From Bog-159 sp963818855 (GTDB taxonomy: Bacteria; Acidobacteriota; Terriglobia; Bryobacterales; Bryobacteraceae), in the NCBI GenBank assembly GCA_963818855.1, contig CAWFUH010000006.1:682001-746000 (forward strand): DNA of 64,000 bases, in the 5' to 3' direction. Positions within the stretch are counted from its first letter, which is position 1. Each line of letters starts with the position of its first letter. The translations under genes and the position numbers were made by a program. Below the pieces are notes generated by a model. It searched no databases and had not been told where the DNA came from. It saw only the letters and a program-made list of their open reading frames with translations. This document shows positions 37,599 to 47,310 of the stretch, piece after piece.

Positions 37599-38180
37599 TT
37601 ACCCGCGTGTATGGACAACGCCGAGAACATCCGCCGCCGACACCACGGTACAATACTCCCCGCTGAGATTCGCCAGGCTCATGGCATGTACTTCATCCGC
37701 GGTGCGCCACGTCCCGCGCCAATCCTGCCGGCCGAAGGTGAACGCGGCATCTTCCACCAGGTACGTGTCGAATCCTAAATTCCCCGCCATCCTGACGGTC
37801 GCTTCCACTGAATTATTGGTGATCACCCCAGCCACCACCAGCATAGTCTGTCCGGCCGCGCGCAGTCGCGATTCCAGATCGGTCCCGATAAAAGCGCTGT
37901 TGGTCTGCTTCGCGATCACCGCCTCGGCGCCTGCCGGTTGTGTCTCCGGTTTGAAATCGTGCCACGGCTGCCCTGGCCGATAGTGCGAAGCGGGTTCGAT
38001 GGAATCGTGGCGGATGTGGTAGATCGGCCGGTTAGTGGCCCGCCAAGCCGCCAGCAAGGCCGCCGCATTCTTCTCCGCATCGGGATTGTTCCGCTCACCC
38101 CAGTTCGGATGGTCGATGGCTTTTTGCAGGTCGATCAACATCAGCGCCGCATTGGTCTCTATCGCCAGGCTAACGTTCAT
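37599..38180 (-). CDS. Isochorismatase-like hydrolase with Ser in place of the catalytic Cys
   Basis: A 193-residue cysteine-hydrolase-fold protein. The aspartate (ALMLIDLQ, about D17) and lysine (IAKQTNSAF, about K91) of the triad are present, but the cysteine position reads GVITNNSVEATVR, with serine (about S124). The C-terminal block MAGNLGFDTYLVEDAAFTF is typical of the family. True isochorismatase also lacks the cysteine, but this protein is otherwise closer to nicotinamidase-like members. ATG 38180 has AAGGGG just upstream. A role as an altered hydrolase or binding protein is open. Confidence 0.85.
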   Translation of the reverse strand: MNVSLAIETNAALMLIDLQKAIDHPNWGERNNPDAEKNAAALLAAWRATNRPIYHIRHDSIEPASHYRPGQPWHDFKPETQPAGAEAVIAKQTNSAFIGTDLESRLRAAGQTMLVVAGVITNNSVEATVRMAGNLGFDTYLVEDAAFTFGRQDWRGTWRTADEVHAMSLANLSGEYCTVVSAADVLGVVHTRG

Positions 38181-38218
38181 CCCCTTGCTCCGTCTATGGT
38201 TATTCACGAGGAGGCTCC

Positions 38219-39073
38219 ATGAAACTCAGCCATGCCGCCATCGCCCTGGCATTCGCCGGACTGGTTATGCAATCGGCCGCCGCGGAGCGGGAAGGCTCTT
38301 TCGATCGTACCCTTAAGGTCAACGGCGCGGTCGATCTGAATGTCGAGACCGGCTCGGGCCGTATTGAGGTGCGCTCCGGCGACACGGCCACCGTGCGCAT
38401 CCACGCCGTCATCCGCGCGAATGGAGATTTCTTCGGCGGCGATGAAGCGCGCATCCACGAAATCGAGTCCAATCCGCCCATTTCGCAAACCGGAAACAGC
38501 ATACGCATCGGCGCGATTCACGACGAGCGGCTGTTCCGCCACATCTCCATCAGCTACGAACTGGTCGTGCCGCAACAGACGCGCCTGCGTGCGCACACCG
38601 GATCCGGCAGCGAGAGCGTGGATGGCATCCATGGCCCCGTAGAGTTGGACACCGGATCTGGTTCGGTCACCGTGGCCCGCGTGGGAGATGAAGTTCGCAT
38701 CCAAACCGGCTCCGGGCACATTGAACTCGATTCCGTGGCGGGCAAAGTAGACGCGCACACCGGCAGCGGATCGATTCATGGCTCGAGCATCCGCGGCCCG
38801 ATCAACGCGCATACGGGCAGCGGCAGCGTGCACCTGGAACAGACCGCGCCGGGGCCGCTGGAGGCTCACACCGGATCCGGCGGCGTCGAAGTGCGGCTGC
38901 CCTCTGATGCCGCGTTCGATCTCTACGCCCACACTGGTTCCGGCCATGTCTACGTGGATCACCCCATCACGGTGCAGGGAAGCCTTGGGGGACATGAGAT
39001 TCAAGGGAAAGTTAAAGGCGGCGGCGCGCTGGTGGATGTGCGCACGGGATCAGGCTCGGTTCGCATCGAATAA
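38219..39073 (+). CDS. Secreted DUF4097-type beta-helix protein with TGSGS repeats
   Basis: A 284-residue exported protein; signal peptide AAIALAFAGLVMQSAAA. From residue 40 on it is built from about nine copies of an 18-22-residue unit centred on HTGSGSV, as in the DUF4097 family, which is predicted to form a single-stranded beta-solenoid. AGGAGG lies five bases before the ATG. It is divergent from the isochorismatase-like gene. Bacterial DUF4097 proteins are often tied to envelope stress or anti-sigma systems, but no such partner is next to it. Confidence 0.85.
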   Translation: MKLSHAAIALAFAGLVMQSAAAEREGSFDRTLKVNGAVDLNVETGSGRIEVRSGDTATVRIHAVIRANGDFFGGDEARIHEIESNPPISQTGNSIRIGAIHDERLFRHISISYELVVPQQTRLRAHTGSGSESVDGIHGPVELDTGSGSVTVARVGDEVRIQTGSGHIELDSVAGKVDAHTGSGSIHGSSIRGPINAHTGSGSVHLEQTAPGPLEAHTGSGGVEVRLPSDAAFDLYAHTGSGHVYVDHPITVQGSLGGHEIQGKVKGGGALVDVRTGSGSVRIE

Positions 39074-39086
39074 CCTCCGACCCGCC

Positions 39087-39572
39087 TCACGCGTGCCGGA
39101 ACAGATGCGAGTGGCCCGCTTCCAGGTCGAGCAGAAAGCGTTTGAGCGGCAGTCCGCCGCCATACCCGACCAGCGAACCGCCCGCGCCTATGACGCGATG
39201 GCACGGCACTACAATCGGTATGGGGTTTTGTCCATTAGCTGCGCCCACCGCGCGCACCGCTTTGGGCGCGCCAATGGTGTTGGCGACGAAGCTGTAGCTG
39301 CGCGTTTCGCCGTACGGAATGTGTAGCAATTCGTTCCATACCCGCCGTTGAAATTCGGTGCCTTGCATATCCAGCGGCAGGTCGAATTCCCGCAATTCGC
39401 CCGCAAAATAAGCGCGCAACTGCTCGATAGCCTGTCGCAGGAACGGATTCGACTCCCCCTTGCGCCCCGGCAATTTGGCTATGGCGCGCAATTCGATGGC
39501 GCGCACGCCCGCATCCGATGCCACCAGTCCAAAAGTATACTCGCCAGTTTCAAAAAGCCGCCATTCCACCAT
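39087..39572 (-). CDS. ogt: Methylated-DNA-protein-cysteine methyltransferase
   Basis: A 161-residue O6-alkylguanine-DNA alkyltransferase. The helix-turn-helix region FQRRVWNELLHIPYGETRSY and the active site IPIVVPCHRVIG (acceptor about C124) are complete, followed by GSLVGYGGGLPLKRFLLDLE. It repairs O6-methylguanine by irreversible transfer to the cysteine. There is no fused Ada regulator, so it is the constitutive Ogt type. It converges with the DUF4097 gene, 13 bases apart. Confidence 0.93.
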   Translation of the reverse strand: MVEWRLFETGEYTFGLVASDAGVRAIELRAIAKLPGRKGESNPFLRQAIEQLRAYFAGELREFDLPLDMQGTEFQRRVWNELLHIPYGETRSYSFVANTIGAPKAVRAVGAANGQNPIPIVVPCHRVIGAGGSLVGYGGGLPLKRFLLDLEAGHSHLFRHA

Positions 39573-39590
39573 GACTCCAGTGTAACTGGC

Positions 39591-41120
39591 TTACGGCGCC
39601 AGCCGGTAGCTTTTAGCCCAGTAGGGCATATCGCCTATAGGACTGCCCGAGACCACGATCTCCACACGTCGATTCTGCTCGCGGCCCGCAGCGGTGGCGT
39701 TCGAGGTGAGCGGGCGAGAGTCGCCCAACCCCCGCGCCAGCACCACGCCGGCGGGCAATCCATCGCCTACCAATATTTCACGCACCGCCTGCGCGCGCTC
39801 GCTGGAGAACGACTCGTTGCCATCCACCTCCACCACCAGTTCCGGATATTGGCGCAGCACCACCGCGACTTGCGCCAGGCGCGCATACGCCGCCGGATCC
39901 ACCCGCGCGCCGCGAAAATCGGAATCGGCCAGCGTGAGCGTCACCCCGCGCGGCGTGTCGCGGGCGGGCAGCGAAGTGTTCAGCTGCTCGTACAATTGCA
40001 AACGCAATTCCTTCTTACGCGCCGCATCCCGATCCGCGGGCGGCTGAACTGGGGCGCTCGGCGGGGGCGCGGGCGGCGCAACGGCGGCGCTGGCGGCAGC
40101 CTGCGCTTCCGCTTCCGCCTGCCTGCGCGCTACGCGTTCCTGATCGAGCAAGGCCGTGGCGGCCGACGCTTGGGTCTGCGCGGTCTGCGCGGCCGCCTCT
40201 GCCTGGGCGGCGCGCGCTTCGGCCTGCGTCACGCGCCGCTGCGCGTCCGCCAGATCGTTACCCTGCTTGCGTTTCTCAGCGAGAATGCGCGCGTCTTCCG
40301 CGGTTTGTTCTGCCTGACGCGCCAAGGTGACAACCATGGTCATGCCGCCTTTGCGATTGTCCGCATCGTACGCCTGTCGCAGCAGGTCCTGAGCTTTGCC
40401 CAGCGTGTCCGGCGCGTAGCGGCCGGCGTCCGCGGCTTGCGCGATCTGCACGGCATTCTGCGCCTCGTAGAGTTCTACGGTCGATTGGTAACGGTCCCAG
40501 GACACTTTGGGAGCATTCGCCGCCGCGGCTGCCATACCCTGCTGCATGTCGTAGGTGTATTGACCGCGTGGAAGCAGCTCATATTTCGCCTGTATGGGCT
40601 CCCGCCCGCCGATGGTATCCGGGCGAGGCTGGTTCTCCAGCACCACCACATCGCTCGGCTGGCGCACCGCCGCGAATGGTTCCGCGGTTACGATCATGCC
40701 GAATGCCTGCAACTCGGTAGTAACCAGCAGCTTAGCTTTATCTGAAGTGCCGGCCAGAACTTCGCCGAGATTCCGCGGATGTCCATTCGGCGTGATGGCC
40801 CATAGAACGTAAGTCAGGTACTCGGGGCCGAAGCGCGCGGGCGCCTCAAGATGGTCGAAGTGTGCATCGATTTCAGCGCGGCCCGGCTTCGATTCCACCA
40901 CAGCGCTGCCTTTGGCCATCGGCATCAGTACCGTGCCGCGAAAGTCAATGGGCGTCGGTCCGTTGCGATACTGGTAATCCACCGCGCTGATGGTGCGGTC
41001 CACCACTGTTACGCGATACAGGGGAACGGTGGCATCCGGCTCAGGCGGCGGATTCTGCGCACGGGCGCCGGGCATGTAGAAAATACAAAGTACTAAGGTC
41101 GCTAGTAGGCTCTCTCTCAT
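39591..41120 (-). CDS. OmpA-family protein with coiled-coil spacer
   Basis: A 509-residue exported protein. A signal peptide (LATLVLCIFYMPGARA) leads to a beta-rich N-terminal domain (FGPEYLTYVLWAITPNGHPR), then an alanine-rich coiled coil from about 245 to 340, a proline linker, and an OmpA C-terminal peptidoglycan-binding domain (LAQVAVVLRQYPELVVEVDG, AVREILVGDGLPAGVVLARG, GREQNRRVEIVV). It probably links the outer envelope to peptidoglycan. ATG 41120 was chosen to begin at the signal peptide. It lies 18 bases upstream of ogt on the same strand. Confidence 0.87.
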   Translation of the reverse strand: MRESLLATLVLCIFYMPGARAQNPPPEPDATVPLYRVTVVDRTISAVDYQYRNGPTPIDFRGTVLMPMAKGSAVVESKPGRAEIDAHFDHLEAPARFGPEYLTYVLWAITPNGHPRNLGEVLAGTSDKAKLLVTTELQAFGMIVTAEPFAAVRQPSDVVVLENQPRPDTIGGREPIQAKYELLPRGQYTYDMQQGMAAAAANAPKVSWDRYQSTVELYEAQNAVQIAQAADAGRYAPDTLGKAQDLLRQAYDADNRKGGMTMVVTLARQAEQTAEDARILAEKRKQGNDLADAQRRVTQAEARAAQAEAAAQTAQTQASAATALLDQERVARRQAEAEAQAAASAAVAPPAPPPSAPVQPPADRDAARKKELRLQLYEQLNTSLPARDTPRGVTLTLADSDFRGARVDPAAYARLAQVAVVLRQYPELVVEVDGNESFSSERAQAVREILVGDGLPAGVVLARGLGDSRPLTSNATAAGREQNRRVEIVVSGSPIGDMPYWAKSYRLAP

Positions 41121-41233
41121 GGAACAATCGCTCCGTGAAGGACAAACTAGCAACTGCGTTTCCCTTTGCGCGACACTGCGGCAGGACTACTGTGATCTTA
41201 GTTACGCTCGGCCGAAGAGTTGCTTGCGGGAAG

Positions 41234-41575
41234 CTATTTCGGCTTGAAGAGACCGATGGTATTTCCTTCCGGATCGGCAAACCAGGCGAAAGCTCCCGTA
41301 GGGATATCGACCGGCGGCACCAGGGTCTTCCCGCCAAGTTCCGCGGCCTTATCCAGCGTCGCCTGCAAATCGTCCACCATCACATAGAAATGCGTGAAGT
41401 TGTGCGGCTCGTGGCCCAGCGACGTGATGTGCCCGGCAACGCCGGAGGCGCCCGTATCGATCATGGTGGCCGGCCCCATTTCCGTCATCTTCCAGTCAAA
41501 CAGCTTCGCATAGAATTGTTCGGTGGCTGCCTTGTCGCGGCAGCCGATTTCAAAGTGCACGACGGGGTTGCTCAT
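41234..41575 (-). CDS. VOC-family (glyoxalase-like) protein
   Basis: A 113-residue single-domain vicinal-oxygen-chelate protein: VVHFEIGCRDKAATEQFYAK, FDWKMTEMG, FYVMVDDLQATLDKAAELGG and WFADPEGNTIGLF. This subtype is usually annotated as a glyoxalase/bleomycin resistance-like protein, with no proven substrate. It is divergent from the ADOP permease gene, 34 bases apart. Confidence 0.85.
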   Translation of the reverse strand: MSNPVVHFEIGCRDKAATEQFYAKLFDWKMTEMGPATMIDTGASGVAGHITSLGHEPHNFTHFYVMVDDLQATLDKAAELGGKTLVPPVDIPTGAFAWFADPEGNTIGLFKPK

Positions 41576-41609
41576 AGATTTCCGATGCTAACATAGACTT
41601 GCCATTCTG

Positions 41610-44063
41610 ATGTTCGGCGATCTGCGTTACGGTCTGCGGATGCTGCGCGCGAGCCCCGGCTTCACGCTGGTGGCTGTGATCACGCTGGCGCTCGGAATCG
41701 GCGCGAATTCGGCCATCTTCAGCGTGGTGCGTGCCGTGCTGCTGCCGCCCATGCCGTTTGCGAATCCCGGCCGCCTGACTCAAATCCAACTCCGCGACCG
41801 CAAGACCGGCGAGCCGGCGAATTGGGTAGCGATACGTGACGTGGCCGACTGGCGCGCGCAGAACCGCGGCTTCGAGAGCATCGGCGCGTACGGGGGCGCG
41901 CTCCTGAATCTGACTGCGGCGGGCCAACCGAACGCGCTCTACGGCGCGCGCGTTTCGGCGAACCTGTTGCCGCTGCTCGGCGTGCCGCCGCTTAAAGGCC
42001 GCTACTTCGTGCCCGCGGAGGATCAGCCGGGGCGCGACCAGGTGATCGTTCTCAGCTACGATCTTTGGCAGCGTCATTTCGCCGCCGACCCGGCTATCGT
42101 GGGTCGCACGATTCGCTTGACCGGCGCAAATACCGAAGATTACACGGTCGTCGGCGTGATGCCGCGCGGCTTCAATTTTCCACTCGGTATACCGAGCGCC
42201 GTAAACATGCCCACCCGCCGGATGGCCTACTGGATTCCCTTCGGCGTCGATCCGCTGCGCCAGAGCCGCGACGGCATGCGCTGCCTGGTGGTGGGACGCC
42301 TGAAGCCGGGCGTGTCTCCCGCGCAGGCGCAAGCGGATCTGGATGCCGCCGCCGCGCGCATCGCCCGGGAATCGCCGCAAACTAACACCGGTGTCGGAGT
42401 GCGCGTGGTACCTTTCGCGCACTACGTGATGGGTCGCGCCCGCCCCGCCATGCTGGTCATGTTGGGGGCGGTCGGACTGCTGGCGCTGCTGGCCTGCGCC
42501 AATATTGCGAATCTGCTGCTGGCGCGCGCCATCGACCGCCGGCGGGAGACCGGCATTCGCCTGGCGTTGGGCGCCGATCGCCGCCGCCTGCTGCGGCAAT
42601 GGATCACCGAGAGCCTGCTGCTGGCGGCCGTGGGCGGCGGCGCGGGGCTCTTGCTCGCCCGATCCAGCCTGCGCTTCCTGATCCATCTCGCGCCGCAGAA
42701 TATTCCGCGGCTGGCCGAAACACGCATGGATGGCATAGTTCTCGCGTTCACGGTGGGGCTGTCGTTACTGGCTGGACTATTGTTCGGCGTGTTCCCAGCG
42801 TGGCTCGCGGCGGGCACCGACCCGCAGGAAGCGCTGGCCGAAGGGGGAGCGCGCGGCACCGCCGGCCGGGGGCGCAGCCGCGCCCGCGACCTGCTGATTG
42901 TAGGCGAGGTGGCTGCGTCCGTGGTGCTGACAATCGGCGCCGGTTTGCTGGCGAGGAGCTTCGTCCGGCTTATTCGGGAAGACCCTGGATTCCGGCCCGA
43001 TCGCGTCGTCACCGCGATCGTAATTTTGCCGCAATCGCGCTACCCTGATGTCCTTTCTTCTCACATCGTCTTCTATCGCAAACTGCTCGATGGCCTGCGG
43101 AACCTGCCCGGCGTGGAATCGGCCGGAGCGGCCAACGGTGTGCCGCTGTCGGGTAATATCACCGGTGCCTATGTAACGGTGGAAGGCCATCGTTCGACCG
43201 GTATGGGAACCAGCCGGCCGTCGACGGAAGTGTTTGCAGCCAGTCCGGATTACCTGCCGACGATGGGCATCGCGCTCCTGGCGGGCCGCGAACTCACACC
43301 CGCGGACGCCTCCAGCGGCTTGCATCCGGCCGTGACCAACGATCTCGCCGCGCGCCGCTTCTGGCCGCATGAAAGCGCGCTCGGGAAGCGCATCAGCGTA
43401 AATCAGGATCATGGCCAGGAAATCTGGCGGCAGGTGGTGGGTATCGTCAAAACCACGCACGACCAATCGCTCGACCTGCCCGCGCAACCGGCCGTTTACC
43501 TGCCCATGGAACAGGCCTTCGAGCCGCCCCAGTTTTTGGCCGTGCGGACGAGTTTGCCTATAGCCGAAATCAGTGCGCGCTTGCGGCAGGCCGTAGCCGC
43601 CGTCGATAAGGAGCAGCCGGTCTACGTGGTGAATGGCATGCAGGAATTGCTGGACAACTCCGTCGCCCCGCACCGTTTCGCCGCGGTGATGCTGGCGGTG
43701 TTCGGCGCACTGGCGCTGGTGCTGGCCGCGGCGGGCATCTACGGGGTGGCATCGTATTCGGTCAGCCGGCGGACGCGGGAGATCGGAGTGCGTATGGCGT
43801 TGGGCGCGCAACGCGGCGATGTACTGCGCCTCGTTATCGGGCAGGGCATCCAGTTGACCGCCATCGGCGTAGTGCTGGGGCTGATCGGCGCGCTGGTCGT
43901 TACGAGGGCGCTTTCGAGCTTGCTCTATGGAGTCGCGCCCACGGATCCTCTCACATTCGCAAGCGTGCCGGTGGCGCTCGCCGCGATAGGTCTGACGGCC
44001 TGTTACATCCCAGCGCGCCGCGCCGCGATGGTGGATCCCATGGCCGCTCTCCGCCGCGACTGA
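41610..44063 (+). CDS. ADOP-type MacB/FtsX permease
   Basis: An 817-residue inner-membrane protein. The opening block FGDLRYGLRMLRASPGFTLV followed by ALGIGANSAIFSVV is diagnostic of the duplicated orphan permeases of acidobacteria. It has two FtsX-type transmembrane halves, each with the ANIANLLLARA or GVASYSVSRRTREIGVRMALG signature, around MacB periplasmic domains. No ATPase gene is next to it, as usual for the family. It is expected to work with a distant MacB-like ATPase in export or envelope tension sensing. Confidence 0.92.
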   Translation: MFGDLRYGLRMLRASPGFTLVAVITLALGIGANSAIFSVVRAVLLPPMPFANPGRLTQIQLRDRKTGEPANWVAIRDVADWRAQNRGFESIGAYGGALLNLTAAGQPNALYGARVSANLLPLLGVPPLKGRYFVPAEDQPGRDQVIVLSYDLWQRHFAADPAIVGRTIRLTGANTEDYTVVGVMPRGFNFPLGIPSAVNMPTRRMAYWIPFGVDPLRQSRDGMRCLVVGRLKPGVSPAQAQADLDAAAARIARESPQTNTGVGVRVVPFAHYVMGRARPAMLVMLGAVGLLALLACANIANLLLARAIDRRRETGIRLALGADRRRLLRQWITESLLLAAVGGGAGLLLARSSLRFLIHLAPQNIPRLAETRMDGIVLAFTVGLSLLAGLLFGVFPAWLAAGTDPQEALAEGGARGTAGRGRSRARDLLIVGEVAASVVLTIGAGLLARSFVRLIREDPGFRPDRVVTAIVILPQSRYPDVLSSHIVFYRKLLDGLRNLPGVESAGAANGVPLSGNITGAYVTVEGHRSTGMGTSRPSTEVFAASPDYLPTMGIALLAGRELTPADASSGLHPAVTNDLAARRFWPHESALGKRISVNQDHGQEIWRQVVGIVKTTHDQSLDLPAQPAVYLPMEQAFEPPQFLAVRTSLPIAEISARLRQAVAAVDKEQPVYVVNGMQELLDNSVAPHRFAAVMLAVFGALALVLAAAGIYGVASYSVSRRTREIGVRMALGAQRGDVLRLVIGQGIQLTAIGVVLGLIGALVVTRALSSLLYGVAPTDPLTFASVPVALAAIGLTACYIPARRAAMVDPMAALRRD

Positions 44064-44065
44064 CT

Positions 44066-44172
44066 TGTGGCGCACGCTTCAGCGTGCCGCGGCGAACTTT
44101 AGCTCGCCGTTCCCGTTTTCCCGAAGACCTGTCGGCTAAAGCCGACAGCAGCACGCTAAAGCGTGCGCCACA
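44066..44172. repeat. Nested palindromic intergenic element, likely bidirectional terminator
   Basis: Outer arms TGTGGCGCACGCTTCAGCGT at 44066 and its complement ending at 44172 match with one mismatch. Inside are the hairpins GGCGAACTTTAGCTCGCC and GTCGGCTAAAGCCGAC. It fills the whole gap between two convergent genes. Confidence 0.8.
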
Positions 44173-44174
44173 GC

Positions 44175-47009
44175 CTAGAACGTGAACCGCGTCTGTAGCT
44201 CCAGCCGCCGGTTATTGGCCGTCTCCGCGAAAGCGCCGTATCCGCCTGCCACCGAATTAGCCTCGCCAAACAGCGGCGAAGTGATCTGTCCGATGATCGG
44301 CCCCTCGTTCACATGATTCAGCAGATTGCGCCCGGAAATCGAGAGTGTCAGGTTATAGCGCCTGCTGGTCGACAGATCCGAAAAGACGCTGTGAAAACCG
44401 GTGTTGTGACCGGCACCCACCGGACCCACTCCGCTGGCGCCTTCGCGTTCGGGCCCGAAACCCCACGTCTTGCCCAGCCGCGCGTTCACCGAAATCTGGC
44501 CGGGACCCCGTCCATAGTTGCGGGGCAGAAGCTGCTCGCCCGGCGATGGATTTGGGTCGAGCCAGCCGTAGGGCGTATCGATCAGGCCCGCCTTGTTCAG
44601 ATCCGTGGGAATGCCCGGCCGGCCGTTGAACAGCGTATCGCCGTAAAGATCCTCGCCCACGGTGATGTTATATGGCGCACCGGATTGCACCGTGATGAAC
44701 GGACTCAGGCGGATGTTCCATTTGGTGTTCAGCGATCCGCCGATAAATGCGCGATGCCGGATGTCCCAAGCGGCGGGACCATACTCACCCACCATCGAGC
44801 CGGGGACCGCCGGAAATGTGCCGAGTCCATCCGTATTGCTCATGGCGCGGCTCAGAGTGTAATAACCGAACAGCGACACGTTGCCAGTCAGCTTGGAATT
44901 TACATTGGCAATCAGCTGGTTCTGATTAAATAATCCGGATGATTCCATCAGGTACACCGGCCCCGGCGCGTTGAATTCTTCCGAGCGCAGTATGTGCAGT
45001 CCATGCGAATTCATGTAAGTCGCCGTAATCGTCGTATTACTCGCCACCTGGCGTTCGACGGTAAGTGCGGATTGCATGATATACGGCGCGCGCAGAGTGG
45101 AACTCAGTTCCTGAATCGTTTGCGTGGACTGAATGCCGGGCATCGCCAGCAGTTGCGGTATGGTAGGAATGCTCGGAAAGAAAGTGGGATTATCGACAAT
45201 GTACTCTTGTTGCACGGTACCGTTGTATCGTTCGGCGGTCTCGATGTTTGAGACATTGAAGCGGGAATAGAACAGGCCGAATCCGCCGCGCAACACGAAC
45301 TTCGGGTGCAGGCTCATCTGTTTCGATCCGGGCGCCCAGGCGAAGCCAATCCGCGGCGCAAAATCGTGCGTATCATTTATGTTCGTCTGCATCTCGTAGC
45401 GCAGCCCCAGGCTGAGCGTGAAGTTGGGCCGCACCCGCCAGTCGTCCCCTACATAAGCGCCTACATCCTCCTGGTTCAGCGCCAGAAAAGGATTACCAGC
45501 GGCAATGCTGAATTGCGTGGCGCCGCCGCCCGGCAGGCCCAATAGCGCCCGCTGGTATTGCTGAATCGACGTGATTTGCGTCAGCACGGGCTGCCCCGCA
45601 CTATCCAGGATCTCCTGATTATCGGCGTCCAGTTCCGGCGCCAAGCCGCCCGCAAAAGTGAACGTGCCGCCGAAATTCGTGGGTGACGTGTTGTCTATGG
45701 TCTGCCCGCGCGTGCGCATCCCGAATTTCCAGGTGTGCGCCCCTTTTACGATCGAGGTGAAATTCTGCAACTCGTAATAGTTCTCGCCGTCCACAGTGCG
45801 GCCGGTTTGCGCCCCACCCGTATCAAACGAGCCCATCACCAGAATAGCCGGCGCGAGACTATTGGAAATCTGATCGGTATCCACATGATAAAACTGGAAG
45901 CGCGTCTCATTTACGGTGGTGGGGCCTAATACGGCAGTGTCCGTGATCTGGACCGTGTGATCCTGCTCCAGGGAATTGTAGCCGCGGGAGGCCAGATTGA
46001 ATCCGCCGATGCCCTGGTCCTGCACATCATTCCGCGTAAAACCATAACGGACTATCAAGGTGTTGTTCTGGCTGATCTGGTCATCCAGGCGCGGGCTGAT
46101 CCGCTCGCGGCGTTGCGGCGACAACAGCGTGCCCGTATAAGGATTGATCGCGTACGTCTCCGGATTGAGAGTCACGGCATCGATCACCTGCCCGTTATCG
46201 ATCGCGCGCCGCTCCGTATCCAGGAAAAAGGAAGCGTGCTTGCTCAACGGTCCACCGACCGAAGCGCCGTATTCCTGCAGATGAAAAGGCGCTTTCTGCT
46301 GTGCATAGGGATTCCGCGAATTAAAGATGTCGTCGCCCAGGTTGAGGAACGCCTGCCCATGCAGTTTATCCGTGCCGGGCTTGGTGAGGATCTCGATGCG
46401 GCCGTAGCCCAGCTTATCGTATTCCGGCGAGAACGGATTCTGGTTGATGCGGACTTCCCGGATGGAATCCTTGGAGGGAAGCTGCCCGCCGCTGAATCCG
46501 TCGACGAAGATCTCGCCGCCGTCCGGACCGGCCGAGGGGCCCGCCAGCGCTTGCAAGTCGGACTGCAGGTCGTCTGGATCGTCGGAGAGCGCCTGCAGAT
46601 CGTCGCCGCTTAGAACCATCGCATTCGAATTACTGGATGGGTCGGTAGAAACGCTTGGGCCGGCAGTGTCCTGCACGGTCACTTGCTGCGTCACGGACGC
46701 TACTTTCATCTTAAGGTCGAGGGACTGTGCGCCGGGATGCAGCACGATTTTCACCGGCTCGGGCTGTGTGAGGTCGGGCGCGGACACTCGTACCGTGTAG
46801 CTTCCTCTGGTCAGACCGTTGAGAGCATACGATCCATCGTTGCCCGTGGTGGCGATCTTGCTGCTGCCCAGCGGTCCATTGAGAGTGACCGTAGCGCCGG
46901 GAACCACCGCGCCGGTTTCATCCATGACTTGTCCACGGAGCGTGGCAGTCTGTGCAAAAAGGGGTAAAGAGAGGGCGAGTAACGCCAGCAGAGATAAAGA
47001 TAATTTCAT
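44175..47009 (-). CDS. TonB-dependent receptor (Oar-like) with carboxypeptidase-regulatory N-terminus
   Basis: A 944-residue outer-membrane protein. After the signal peptide (SLSLLALLALSLPLFAQ) comes a CarboxypepD_reg-like domain, ATLRGQVMDETGAVVPGATV to about residue 105, then a plug with GDDLQALSDDPDDLQSDLQA and a large beta barrel ending in the aromatic RFTF. This architecture (Oar/SusC-like without a clear TonB box) is abundant in acidobacteria and is thought to import oligosaccharides or other large substrates. No SusD or TonB partner gene is adjacent. Confidence 0.9.
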   Translation of the reverse strand: MKLSLSLLALLALSLPLFAQTATLRGQVMDETGAVVPGATVTLNGPLGSSKIATTGNDGSYALNGLTRGSYTVRVSAPDLTQPEPVKIVLHPGAQSLDLKMKVASVTQQVTVQDTAGPSVSTDPSSNSNAMVLSGDDLQALSDDPDDLQSDLQALAGPSAGPDGGEIFVDGFSGGQLPSKDSIREVRINQNPFSPEYDKLGYGRIEILTKPGTDKLHGQAFLNLGDDIFNSRNPYAQQKAPFHLQEYGASVGGPLSKHASFFLDTERRAIDNGQVIDAVTLNPETYAINPYTGTLLSPQRRERISPRLDDQISQNNTLIVRYGFTRNDVQDQGIGGFNLASRGYNSLEQDHTVQITDTAVLGPTTVNETRFQFYHVDTDQISNSLAPAILVMGSFDTGGAQTGRTVDGENYYELQNFTSIVKGAHTWKFGMRTRGQTIDNTSPTNFGGTFTFAGGLAPELDADNQEILDSAGQPVLTQITSIQQYQRALLGLPGGGATQFSIAAGNPFLALNQEDVGAYVGDDWRVRPNFTLSLGLRYEMQTNINDTHDFAPRIGFAWAPGSKQMSLHPKFVLRGGFGLFYSRFNVSNIETAERYNGTVQQEYIVDNPTFFPSIPTIPQLLAMPGIQSTQTIQELSSTLRAPYIMQSALTVERQVASNTTITATYMNSHGLHILRSEEFNAPGPVYLMESSGLFNQNQLIANVNSKLTGNVSLFGYYTLSRAMSNTDGLGTFPAVPGSMVGEYGPAAWDIRHRAFIGGSLNTKWNIRLSPFITVQSGAPYNITVGEDLYGDTLFNGRPGIPTDLNKAGLIDTPYGWLDPNPSPGEQLLPRNYGRGPGQISVNARLGKTWGFGPEREGASGVGPVGAGHNTGFHSVFSDLSTSRRYNLTLSISGRNLLNHVNEGPIIGQITSPLFGEANSVAGGYGAFAETANNRRLELQTRFTF

Positions 47010-47143
47010 TTTTCTGATTTTGGGACCGGCCTCAGTCGGTGGCGCCGCAATGTGGCCGCGTGTTTAATAGAGTCAATTATTCAGGCGTCGCCAGCCGCGC
47101 AAAAGTTACCTCCACCGGCGTTACGGAGCGTCAGTCTGCCGCG

Positions 47144-47310
47144 TTATTGGGCCGATAGAGCCTCCGCCAGCCACGCCGCGTATTCACATTCGTTATAGCT
47201 GGCGCCGCGCTGGCACGCCCCAAGCATATTCAGTGAAAACAGCGCCGCCTTTTTGGGAACCGTCTTGTCCTTTTCCAGAATGAAATCCTGGACCACCACG
47301 CGCCGGTGGG
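47144..47310 (-). pseudogene. C-terminal remnant of an O-methyltransferase
   Basis: Minus-strand translation of 47144-47305 reads VVVQDFILEKDKTVPKKAAL followed by FSLNMLGACQRGASYNECEY, ending AWLAEALSAQ and a stop. This matches the C-terminal region of acetylserotonin/hydroxyneurosporene-type O-methyltransferases (FALNMLxxxxGG..Y...EY..WL). The SAM-binding part is absent. Confidence 0.6.

Noticed and set aside
39348..40745. 465-codon plus-strand open frame
   Set aside because: Antisense to the OmpA-family gene; arginine-rich low-complexity translation.
42777..44075. 432-codon minus-strand open frame
   Set aside because: Antisense to the ADOP permease; no domain or ribosome site.
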